Below, piece after piece: positions 57,970 through 64,000 of a DNA stretch of 64,000 nt (positions within the stretch are counted from its first letter, which is position 1; each line of letters opens with the position of its first letter). The stretch covers positions 4,097,001 through 4,161,000 of the forward strand of contig NZ_JAQFIL010000001.1 of assembly GCF_029504655.1 (NCBI RefSeq), in the 5' to 3' direction. Below the pieces are notes generated by a model. That model saw nothing but the letters and a program-made list of their open reading frames with translations. It made no database searches and was not told the origin of the DNA. The position numbers and the translations under genes are program-made. Source of the DNA: Catalinimonas alkaloidigena. Its GTDB lineage: Bacteria > Bacteroidota > Bacteroidia > Cytophagales > Cyclobacteriaceae.

Positions 57970-59142
57970 ATGAAAAAATTCAGATGGCCACTCATTGTTT
58001 TATCACTGCTCATCATCATCTATATGGCAGTCGCATGGATCGTTCCACAACAATTTGACAAGAAGCTGAATAAAACCCAAAAACCTCCACCCTATCTCGT
58101 ATCAAATAAAGCACTCCACCTCTACCAATCCCTGGATTTTGTGGCTGACCTACACTGCGATGCCCTGCTCTGGGACCGTGACCTCACCGAAAAGAATGAC
58201 ATAGGCCATGTAGATTTCCCCAGAATGCAGCAGGTCAACATGGCCTTACAGGCATTTACCATCGTTACCAAATCCCCCTCAGGGCAAAACTTCAGAAAAA
58301 ATTCAGGAGATACCTTTGATAATATTACATTACTGAATTTTTTACAGGCCAAACCGCTATCCAACTGGTTTAGTCTGGCCGAAAGAGCTGTATACCAAAG
58401 TCAGCAACTCTTTAAGTTTGCCGATGAATACGAAGACCCTTTCATTGTGGTAAAAAGCAGGGAAGATTTAAACCAGCTTATCACATCAAGAAAAGAGAAC
58501 AGACGAGTTACGGGAGGTTTTTTAGGCATTGAGGGAGCACACTGCCTGGAAGGCAAGATGGAAAATCTTGAAAAACTATACCAGGAAGGTGTTCGTATGC
58601 TGGCTCCTACACACTTCTTTGACAATGCACTGGGAGGCTCCGCCCACGGTATAGAAAAAGGTGGTCTTACCGATTTTGGCCGTGAAGTCATACAGCGTAT
58701 GGATGCTTTGGAGATGATCATTGATCTGGCGCACGCCTCCCCTGCCCTGATAGATGATGTGCTGGATCTGAGCCAACGTCCGGTCCTGGTTTCACATACC
58801 GGGGTCAAGGGCACCCGGGACAATGTGCGTAACTTATCCGATACACATATTCGTCGCATTGCTGCCAATGGAGGCCTGATAGGCGTAGGTTTTTTTGCGG
58901 GTGCAGTCAATGAGCCTCTGACGCAGGGAATCGTAGAGGCCATGAAACACATCAAATCTATTGCTGGTGTAGCGTGTATTGCTTTGGGTTCTGACTATGA
59001 TGGCAGTGCCACCGTTCCCTTTGATGTGACCGGCTTACCATTGCTGGTAGAAGAAATGCTCGCCCAGGGATTTAAGGAAGATGAAATCAGAGCCATTATG
59101 GGTGAAAACGTAAAGCGCTTTATGCTACAAAACCTGCCTTAG
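57970..59142 (+). CDS. Membrane dipeptidase (peptidase family M19)
   Basis: A 390-residue protein with an N-terminal membrane anchor (WPLIVLSLLIIIYMAVAWIVP). The amidohydrolase barrel has VADLHCDALLWDRD (HxD metal motif), GGFLGIEGAHCLEGKMENL (bridging Glu), MLAPTHFFDNALGGSAHG, IDLAHASPALIDDVLDL (His), RPVLVSHTGVKG (His) and IALGSDYDGSATVPFD (Asp). This is the renal-dipeptidase order. It hydrolyses dipeptides on the periplasmic side, including possibly peptides with D-residues. Single gene; about 200 bases upstream without features. Confidence 0.95.
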   Translation: MKKFRWPLIVLSLLIIIYMAVAWIVPQQFDKKLNKTQKPPPYLVSNKALHLYQSLDFVADLHCDALLWDRDLTEKNDIGHVDFPRMQQVNMALQAFTIVTKSPSGQNFRKNSGDTFDNITLLNFLQAKPLSNWFSLAERAVYQSQQLFKFADEYEDPFIVVKSREDLNQLITSRKENRRVTGGFLGIEGAHCLEGKMENLEKLYQEGVRMLAPTHFFDNALGGSAHGIEKGGLTDFGREVIQRMDALEMIIDLAHASPALIDDVLDLSQRPVLVSHTGVKGTRDNVRNLSDTHIRRIAANGGLIGVGFFAGAVNEPLTQGIVEAMKHIKSIAGVACIALGSDYDGSATVPFDVTGLPLLVEEMLAQGFKEDEIRAIMGENVKRFMLQNLP

Positions 59143-59626
59143 TGCTTAAAAGCAAACAGAACTGACAGATTTTGTAGTCTAGCGCATTGAAAATTAACAT
59201 TGGTCCCCAATAGGCAGATGTTCCCCTAGGTTACTTTACAGTTAGAGTTCCGTTTTGTGAGACACAATCCGGGGGCTCAGGCTTATTAATTTTTAACCTT
59301 CATTACAAGCAATCTGGCAGCGCTATGACCTGCTTATTTTGGTAAAAACCTAAACCAGCCAAGCTCGCAAAAAGCCATTATGACTGCCCTCAGACTAAAT
59401 GGCGGGTTAATGACGGGTCAAAGTTCTTTAATTTCGTGTACTGGTATTGCGCTTTTCTCTAATCTTGTTCCCGATGCTGATCAGCAAGGGATTTCAAGCA
59501 CGTAAGTTGAATGCTCCCGGACTTTTCAGCATGATCACCTAGCTGACAGCCTCAGAGGTGTGGCTGCCAACAGCTATAAGTGATCTTATGTATCCAAATG
59601 ACCCATTAAACTTAAACCGGAACAAG
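59143..59626. other. Gene-poor gap before the NTF2-like gene
   Basis: About 480 bases with no convincing gene. A hairpin lies at 59540-59576 (TAGCTG...CAGCTA around CAGCC/GGCTG). The in-frame ATG at 59558 upstream of the NTF2-like gene is not needed. Confidence 0.5.
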
Positions 59627-60073
59627 ATGAAAACAACCAAAATGTCTGCACTCACTATTTGTACTTTTTGCCTTATGATGATGACAGTAGCTACAGAAAG
59701 CAAAGGGCAAAGCACTGCTGAAGCCCAACAAGCCATTCAGACCGCTAATGATAATTATGTCAAATGGTTTAACCAGGGGCAAGTTGATTCACTGATGACC
59801 TTATACCGGGAAGATGCCTGTGTGATAGGCATTGGATGTAACAAAAACTACCTTACGGATTATTATCGCGCACAGATGGGCCGATATTCTTTCAACAAAC
59901 TGGCTGCTGATCACATCAGCATACAGGATACTATTGCCAAAGAAGAGGGGAAGTTCAGCATTCTGTTTGCCTCTGGTAATGAGGTGAAAGGCACTTATGT
60001 TACGGAATGGCAGTATACTGATGGTCAATGGCAAATCAAAAGAGACCAGGCGAATATCACCGCTGGCCGATAA
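59627..60073 (+). CDS. Exported NTF2/SnoaL-like protein
   Basis: A 148-residue protein starting at ATG 59627, with a signal peptide (MKTTKMSALTICTFCLMMMTVATESKGQ). The mature part has the NTF2-like fold order: AIQTANDNYVKWFNQGQVDSLMTLYREDACVIGIGCNKNYLTDYYRAQM, then ISIQDTIAKEEGKFSILFASGNEVKGTYVTEWQYTDGQWQIKRDQANI. This family includes ketosteroid isomerase-like enzymes and plain binding proteins; here no role can be assigned. Single gene followed by a repeat-rich gap. Confidence 0.82.
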   Translation: MKTTKMSALTICTFCLMMMTVATESKGQSTAEAQQAIQTANDNYVKWFNQGQVDSLMTLYREDACVIGIGCNKNYLTDYYRAQMGRYSFNKLAADHISIQDTIAKEEGKFSILFASGNEVKGTYVTEWQYTDGQWQIKRDQANITAGR

Positions 60074-60159
60074 AGGCTGCATCAGCATTAGAGGCGGTAG
60101 ATACACGATAGCTTATCGTCTCACCGCCCTCGTCTTTCACTCATTTATGCTACCCTCTA

Positions 60160-60180
60160 GCTGAAGTTTGCAACTTCAGC
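60160..60180. repeat. REP-like palindrome, copy 1
   Basis: GCTGAAGTT-TGC-AACTTCAGC: perfect 9-bp arms with a three-base loop, embedded in a conserved CTAGCTGAAG...CAGCA-CAAT context. The same palindrome recurs at 60341-60361. REP-type palindromes of this kind are spread in intergenic regions of many Bacteroidota. Confidence 0.7.
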
Positions 60181-60340
60181 AACAATGCCTCCGTGCTCGC
60201 TATCTTCACCGACCTCACTCATACTCCAAAGGCAGTGCTTTGCATTCATCATATATCCAGCTTAGCCTGCCGGATATGCTCCATTGAAGCATTCCGTAAC
60301 GCTAAGGAATCCTCACCTTACTAAGCATATTTCCCCACTA

Positions 60341-60361
60341 GCTGAAGTTTGCAACTTCAGC
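60341..60361. repeat. REP-like palindrome, copy 2
   Basis: Identical 21-base palindrome to 60160-60180, 181 bases away in the same orientation. The gap 60074-60553 holds no gene. Confidence 0.7.
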
Positions 60362-60409
60362 ATCAATACCACTTCTCCAAAAAATACAAAAAACCCAAAA
60401 CACAGCTAT

Positions 60410-60449
60410 AACGAAGGAATACCGAAGGAGAAGCGAAGGAGAAGCGAAG
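60410..60449 (+). repeat. Short tandem repeat following the AACGAAGGAATACC motif
   Basis: AACGAAGGAATACC (60410-60423), seen also at 4490-4503, is followed by two direct 11-mers GAAGGAGAAGC (60424-60434, 60435-60445) and a partial third unit. Confidence 0.55.
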
Positions 60450-60553
60450 ACAAGCTATAACTCATTTCCAGCTAAAGTACAACTCAGTGAGTCTGCTTGA
60501 TTTCTGATAACCATTAATCCAATCTTAGCTCACTCCCCCGCAAAGCCGAACAG

Positions 60554-61153
60554 CTAATTTTTAGCTCGTTGTATAAGCTCACTTACTGCCTGCTCCAGCT
60601 CCTGAGGTCTGTTATAAAGGGCTTTAGAATACAGCCACCCCTTTTTCGGTCCAATATTCAGCAAGCCGGTTCTAGCTTTATACAATCCCGCACTTACCGG
60701 ACTCGACTCTTTCAGTGCCAGTTTCCACTGTATCACCTTTCCACTAGCCCTGGTGTCTTCATCGTCCAGGATACAAAAAAGATGCTTCTCGGTAGCTACC
60801 AGCCATGTCCGTTGTTGGGACGTGCGGAAAATCAGGATTTCATCTACTACCTGCTCACCTTTTCCTACCAGCTCTGAGTCGTTGATGATTTCCCTGATAC
60901 CTTCCCGGGTAAAAAAACCGCTGGCTCCCAACTTTTCTATATTGCTATCCGCTTCGCCTCCCGGACTGGTAGCTTCAGCCACTTCCGGCTGAAAAGAAAA
61001 CTCAGCTTCACCAAATTTGAACTTAGCCAATCGTTGAAAGAGCATCTTGAGTTCAATACGAAAATAAAAGAGCATCACTACTACGATGACCTGCCAGAAA
61101 AAGGTGGATACAAAATCAAGCCATACCTGTAGTTGCGTAGTGGTATCTTCCAT
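60554..61153 (-). CDS. Hypothetical membrane-anchored protein
   Basis: A 199-residue protein with one N-terminal membrane helix (WLDFVSTFFWQVIVVVMLFYFRIELKML), then a basic linker and a soluble domain (REGIREIINDSELVGKGEQVVDEILIFRTSQQRTWLVATEKHLFCILDDEDTRASGKVIQWKLALKES...). The soluble part reads as a PH-like or YokE-like small beta domain of a kind used in membrane stress proteins. No family is certain. Upstream of moaC in reverse; separate unit. Confidence 0.65.
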   Translation of the reverse strand: MEDTTTQLQVWLDFVSTFFWQVIVVVMLFYFRIELKMLFQRLAKFKFGEAEFSFQPEVAEATSPGGEADSNIEKLGASGFFTREGIREIINDSELVGKGEQVVDEILIFRTSQQRTWLVATEKHLFCILDDEDTRASGKVIQWKLALKESSPVSAGLYKARTGLLNIGPKKGWLYSKALYNRPQELEQAVSELIQRAKN

Positions 61154-61294
61154 GATGAGGGTTTTTCAAAAGAAGCTGTAGAGAAGGTCTCTTGCTGAAT
61201 TTAAAGAAATGTCAGCTACAATGAAAATACTTTGCAGATCCCTATACGCTCCCGCATCTAAGTACGCTAAAACAACTCCCACTGCTTTACTTAC

Positions 61295-61795
61295 CTACTC
61301 CCGCTTAAAATCTCGTTTGCCTCCGCTCTTGGCCATCAGTTTGGTCTCTTTGATCACAATGTCGTGGGAAAGGGCTTTGCACATGTCGTAAATGGTGAGG
61401 GCCGCTACATTGGCGCCGGTGAGTGCCTCCATCTCCACCCCGGTCCTGGAGGTTACGCCTACCGTACATTCCACCACCACCTCCTGTGCAGCATTGATGT
61501 ATATCTTCAGCTTGCACTTCTCTATCGGCAAAGGATGACAAAAAGGAATCAGTTCATGGGTCTTTTTAGCTGCCATGGTACCGGCAATAACAGCGGTCTG
61601 GAATACCGGGCCTTTCTTACTATAGATTTCGTCCTTGTCTCCACTTTGGCTGAGTTCCTGCATAATATCATCCCCTAAAATGACAATACACTGTGCTGTT
61701 GCGCTTCTCTGTGTCACTGCTTTATCTCCCACATCTACCATCGTAGGCTGGTTTTTTGCGTCCAGGTGAGTCAGCCTTTGCTTATCTTTTGCCAT
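61295..61795 (-). CDS. moaC: Cyclic pyranopterin monophosphate synthase MoaC
   Basis: Starts at the ATG at 61795 (166 residues); a terminator lies upstream, so the frame upstream to 61843 is not coding. MoaC motifs: [66 protein letters not shown] (active-site His), [50 protein letters not shown] (Lys and Asp). It converts the MoaA product into cyclic pyranopterin monophosphate. It is 12.6 kb from moaA and about 1.9 kb from moeA. Confidence 0.97.
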   Translation of the reverse strand: MAKDKQRLTHLDAKNQPTMVDVGDKAVTQRSATAQCIVILGDDIMQELSQSGDKDEIYSKKGPVFQTAVIAGTMAAKKTHELIPFCHPLPIEKCKLKIYINAAQEVVVECTVGVTSRTGVEMEALTGANVAALTIYDMCKALSHDIVIKETKLMAKSGGKRDFKRE

Positions 61796-61843
61796 AGTGT
61801 TTTGCTTTGCTATCGCTGCTAAGATAATAGGCAAAGGGGGCAT

Positions 61844-61867
61844 AAAAAAACCTCCGCATAGCAGAGG
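61844..61867 (-). terminator. Rho-independent terminator of the OmpA-family gene (minus strand)
   Basis: Stem CCTCCGC (61851-61857) with GCAGAGG (61861-61867), one mismatch, followed on the minus strand by seven T (plus-strand A at 61844-61850). It ends transcription from the OmpA gene before moaC. Confidence 0.8.
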
Positions 61868-61908
61868 CTTTTGTCATTCTTATGGTTTCTAATATGCTGT
61901 TCCTTTGT

Positions 61909-62613
61909 TTATTCTCCCAGTCTGCCTTCTTCAGCCGCTTCCTTCATCTCTTCATTGGCATAGATAGCCACTTCCACACGACGGTTTTCCTGACGGCCTT
62001 CAGCCGTATCATTATCGGTGACAGGCTGCTCCTCTCCATAGCCCATGGTGGTCAGACGGTCAGGGCTTACGCCTAAACTAAGCAGATATTCCGAAACTGA
62101 CTCTGCTCTGTCTTCTGATAATTCTTCATTGTAATCATCAGAACCAGTACTATCAGTATGTCCTTCAATCAATATATTGGTATCTTCGTATTTTTTAAGG
62201 GTTTCGGCCATCTCCTGAAGGTTTTCTTTGGTATTGTCTCGCAATGCGTAAGAGTCATAGTCAAACAGCAAGCCGGAGTCAAAGGTAATCTTGATCCCCT
62301 CACCTACCCGGGTAACTTCAGCGCCTTCCAGGTCTTCTTCCAGTTCTTCTGCCTGTTTGTCCATTTGGCGACCGATCAGGGCACCGGCAGCCCCCCCTAC
62401 CGTAGCGCCAATAATAGCTCCTACCGCGGTATTACCTGCTTTGTTTCCAATCACTCCACCAATAGCACCGCCTGCTCCGGCACCTATGGCTCCTCCCTTT
62501 TGTGTATTGTCCATCGTTTTACAGGCAGGCAATAAGCTTAAGTTGGTCAACAAGGCAAATGCTGCTATCCAGCTTAGTATTTTATTTGAATTATTGTGTT
62601 TAATATTTCTCAT
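61909..62613 (-). CDS. OmpA family lipoprotein with glycine zipper
   Basis: A 234-residue protein with a signal peptide and lipobox LPAC (Cys31 approximately). A glycine zipper follows (GGAIGAGAGGAIGGVIGNKAGNTAVGAIIGATVGGAAGALIGRQMD), then the OmpA C-terminal domain: GLLFDYDSYALRDNTKENLQEMAETLKKYEDTNILIEGHTDSTGSDDYNEELSEDRAESVSEYLLSLGVSPDRL with the peptidoglycan-binding Asp and Arg in place. It anchors the outer membrane to the cell wall. It ends with an acidic tail. Confidence 0.94.
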   Translation of the reverse strand: MRNIKHNNSNKILSWIAAFALLTNLSLLPACKTMDNTQKGGAIGAGAGGAIGGVIGNKAGNTAVGAIIGATVGGAAGALIGRQMDKQAEELEEDLEGAEVTRVGEGIKITFDSGLLFDYDSYALRDNTKENLQEMAETLKKYEDTNILIEGHTDSTGSDDYNEELSEDRAESVSEYLLSLGVSPDRLTTMGYGEEQPVTDNDTAEGRQENRRVEVAIYANEEMKEAAEEGRLGE

Positions 62614-62959
62614 CAGTCTAATAGTTTGTTTACATGCCTATACATATTCAAAGTATGTACCAAAATCAGTAAGACATATACTTGATAGATATGAGCCTGC
62701 AAAAACCTGTAGGAAGCGTTTACATGAAGAAAGAGCATCTTTATGTTTTATAGAAAATAAATGTATACCAAAAAAATCCACATCATTGGGTAAATATTAC
62801 ACACTTCTGTGGAAAGATTACTTTTAAACGTTCTACAAAAAAAATAAATAATGGCTTAAAACAGTCAGCAATGGCTGTATTTAAGGCTTAAGCTAAAATA
62901 ACTCACTCCAGTGGCACCATATTTACTTACTTTAAGACATAATCATCGTATACACTTAT
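62614..62959. other. Divergent promoter region of about 350 bases, no gene seen
   Basis: A/T-rich spacer between the OmpA-family gene and the outer-membrane barrel gene. It should hold both promoters. No palindromic operator or small gene was identified. Confidence 0.5.
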
Positions 62960-63604
62960 ATGGAAAATATAGACCAAATCAATAAAAAAAGGAAGACAAT
63001 CATCAGACTGATTATACTTATCATGTGCGCTATGCTTATTCCTTTGAGCATCATCGCACAGGATATTAAAGCAGGCGTAAAGGGAGGTGTAAATTTCAGT
63101 AATTTTGCTTCTCTGGAAAATGTAGAAGAGCAAAGTATGAGAACCGGCTTTCATGCAGGAGTGTTCGCCCAACTGCCCATTCTGGATGGCTTTGCGCTGC
63201 AGCCGGAAATTCTCTATAATACCAAAGGTACCAAAGCTACCTATGACATAGGAATAGCTGAAGGTGATGTAAAATATAACTTAAGCTATATAGACATACC
63301 CGTGCTCGCAGTGTTCAAACTGGGAGAGTCGGCCAATATCCACATAGGTCCCTATGTAGGCTTTTTGCTAAACAGCAATATTGACGCGGATGCGGTAGGT
63401 GAGTTTGATGGAGAAGATAGTTTTAAAACGCTGGATTTTGGACTTGCCGGTGGTTTTGCTTTAGACTTTGAAATATTATCTGTAGGTACCCGATATAATC
63501 TCGGACTTACTAAAATTAATGAAAGTGCCACTTCTGATGCAGTACTGAGTGAAGTGAGTAATTCACTGGCACAGGTTTATATCGCCTTGCAGCTTAATAA
63601 TTAA
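62960..63604 (+). CDS. Outer-membrane beta-barrel protein (porin family)
   Basis: A 214-residue protein. A signal sequence (TIIRLIILIMCAMLIPLSIIAQ) follows a charged N-terminus. The mature part KAGVKGGVNFSNFASLENVEEQSMRTGFHAGVFAQLPILDGFALQPEILYNTKG is the standard opening of the small eight-strand OMP_b-brl barrel of Bacteroidota. Later strands SYIDIPVLAVFKL, HIGPYVGFLLNS and GLAGGFALDFEILSVGTRYNLGLT follow, and the last is AQVYIALQLNN. Ligand unknown. Confidence 0.9.
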   Translation: MENIDQINKKRKTIIRLIILIMCAMLIPLSIIAQDIKAGVKGGVNFSNFASLENVEEQSMRTGFHAGVFAQLPILDGFALQPEILYNTKGTKATYDIGIAEGDVKYNLSYIDIPVLAVFKLGESANIHIGPYVGFLLNSNIDADAVGEFDGEDSFKTLDFGLAGGFALDFEILSVGTRYNLGLTKINESATSDAVLSEVSNSLAQVYIALQLNN

Positions 63605-63631
63605 ACATTTACCCTATTGATTCTATTGACA

Positions 63632-63654
63632 AAGCGCCTTGATGGCGCTTTTTT
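63632..63654 (+). terminator. Rho-independent terminator of the outer-membrane protein gene
   Basis: AAGCGCC (63632-63638) pairs with GGCGCTT (63644-63650), loop of five, then a T run. Confidence 0.88.
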
Positions 63655-63702
63655 ATTTTGTCTATACTTTTTAACATTGCCATATCACCTAACGCTAACA
63701 CT

Positions 63703-64000
63703 ATGATTGACGTAGAGCAGGCCTATGAAACCGTAATGCAACATGTGCTGAGTCCAGGAACGGAAAATCTTCCATTAGAAAAATGTCAGGGCAAGGTATT
63801 ACAAGAGTCTATCCATGCTGACCGTGACTTCCCTCCCTTTGACCGGGTAACGATGGATGGTATTGCCTATCGCTATGATCATGTGGAGGAAGGAGAACTC
63901 CTGGAGGTTGAAAGTCTGCTGGCCGCTGGAGTCCCTCCCCTTACTTTACAAGATGAACAAGCCTGTATGGAGGTGATGACCGGCGCGGTATGCCCTGTCA
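63703..64000 (+). CDS. moeA: Molybdopterin molybdenumtransferase MoeA, N-terminal part (3' end outside window)
   Basis: From ATG 63703 the frame reads MIDVEQAYETVMQHVL, then LPLEKCQGKVLQESIHADRDFPPFDRVTMDGIAYRYDHV, then GVPPLTLQDEQACMEVMTGAVCPV at the edge. PPFDRVTMDGIA and the MTGA segment are the MoeA domain motifs. It inserts molybdate into molybdopterin. Only the first 99 codons are visible. Confidence 0.92.
   Translation, partial: MIDVEQAYETVMQHVLSPGTENLPLEKCQGKVLQESIHADRDFPPFDRVTMDGIAYRYDHVEEGELLEVESLLAAGVPPLTLQDEQACMEVMTGAVCPV

Noticed and set aside
58401..58955. 184-codon minus-strand open frame
   Set aside because: It lies entirely inside the M19 dipeptidase gene, which has complete metal-site motifs, so it is a shadow.
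62291..62827. Long open frame opposite to the OmpA-family gene, rich in Ala, Pro and Ser
   Set aside because: It is the antisense shadow of the glycine-zipper and OmpA coding sequence, with a biased composition and no family match.
1..64000. CRISPR array, rRNA or tRNA genes
   Set aside because: No regularly spaced identical repeats, no rRNA conserved blocks and no tRNA cloverleaf with GTTCRANYC were seen by eye; a tRNA missed by eye cannot be fully excluded.

Overview
The window looks like a chromosomal segment of a member of the Bacteroidota, most likely of the Cytophagales group. Lipoproteins and Tat or Sec exported enzymes are frequent, several TAnnTTTG-type -7 promoter boxes occur, Shine-Dalgarno signals are weak, and the gene content is typical of these bacteria: amidohydrolases, sulfatase and glycoside hydrolase, carboxypeptidase-regulatory-like proteins, outer-membrane beta-barrels, DUF5996, DUF547 and DUF5995. 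This is inferred from gene content; no rRNA or tRNA gene was found that could settle the taxonomy.

Layout. 1-10.5 kb: the end of a large amidohydrolase, small lipoproteins, an M20 peptidase, a DUF5996 protein, and a sulfatase plus GH140-like hydrolase pair. 10.5-18 kb: DUF547, a TIGR04283-type glycosyltransferase, an M20D amidohydrolase, a VOC protein, a three-gene LemA/TPM membrane operon and YceI. 18-21.7 kb: a translationally coupled minus-strand operon of N-formylglutamate amidohydrolase-like enzyme, MATCAP-like QEGLA metallopeptidase and glutathione-synthase-like ATP-grasp ligase. It is the best candidate here for an undescribed system. 23.9-28.7 kb: a run of small minus-strand genes (three different methyltransferases, a BASS transporter, a small membrane protein, a broken MazF-type toxin-antitoxin module) separated by unusual spacers, which looks like accessory, cassette-like DNA. 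29.5-33.4 kb: a cytosolic substrate-binding-like protein and modABC, followed by an orphan DUF4212 symporter subunit. 33.5-44 kb: signalling proteins (a degenerate PAS kinase, an Hpt-like protein, a five-part hybrid kinase), a Gfo/Idh/MocA dehydrogenase, dnaK with a sigma-54-like promoter, and a Nudix hydrolase. 44.6-50.2 kb: a cytidylyltransferase-GHMP kinase fusion, a porin-like protein, then moaA, moaD, moaE and a MOSC protein. 51.2-53.7 kb: phenylalanine hydroxylase, a sulfotransferase-like P-loop protein and a class IV aminotransferase in one operon. 53.6-54.9 kb: a degraded DUF433/DUF5615 toxin-antitoxin pair lying between two 210-bp direct repeats that copy the 3' end of the aminotransferase gene. 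55-64 kb: membrane and hypothetical proteins, DUF5995, an M19 dipeptidase, REP-like palindromes, moaC, an OmpA lipoprotein, an outer-membrane barrel and the start of moeA.

How the genes fit together. Molybdate uptake (modABC) and molybdenum cofactor synthesis (moaA, moaC, moaD, moaE, moeA, MOSC) are spread over about 33 kb, so the organism makes Moco even though no molybdoenzyme is in view. Exported hydrolases suggest growth on complex polymers. Two toxin-antitoxin modules are both broken. All functions are read from recognisable motifs by eye; no database search was run.
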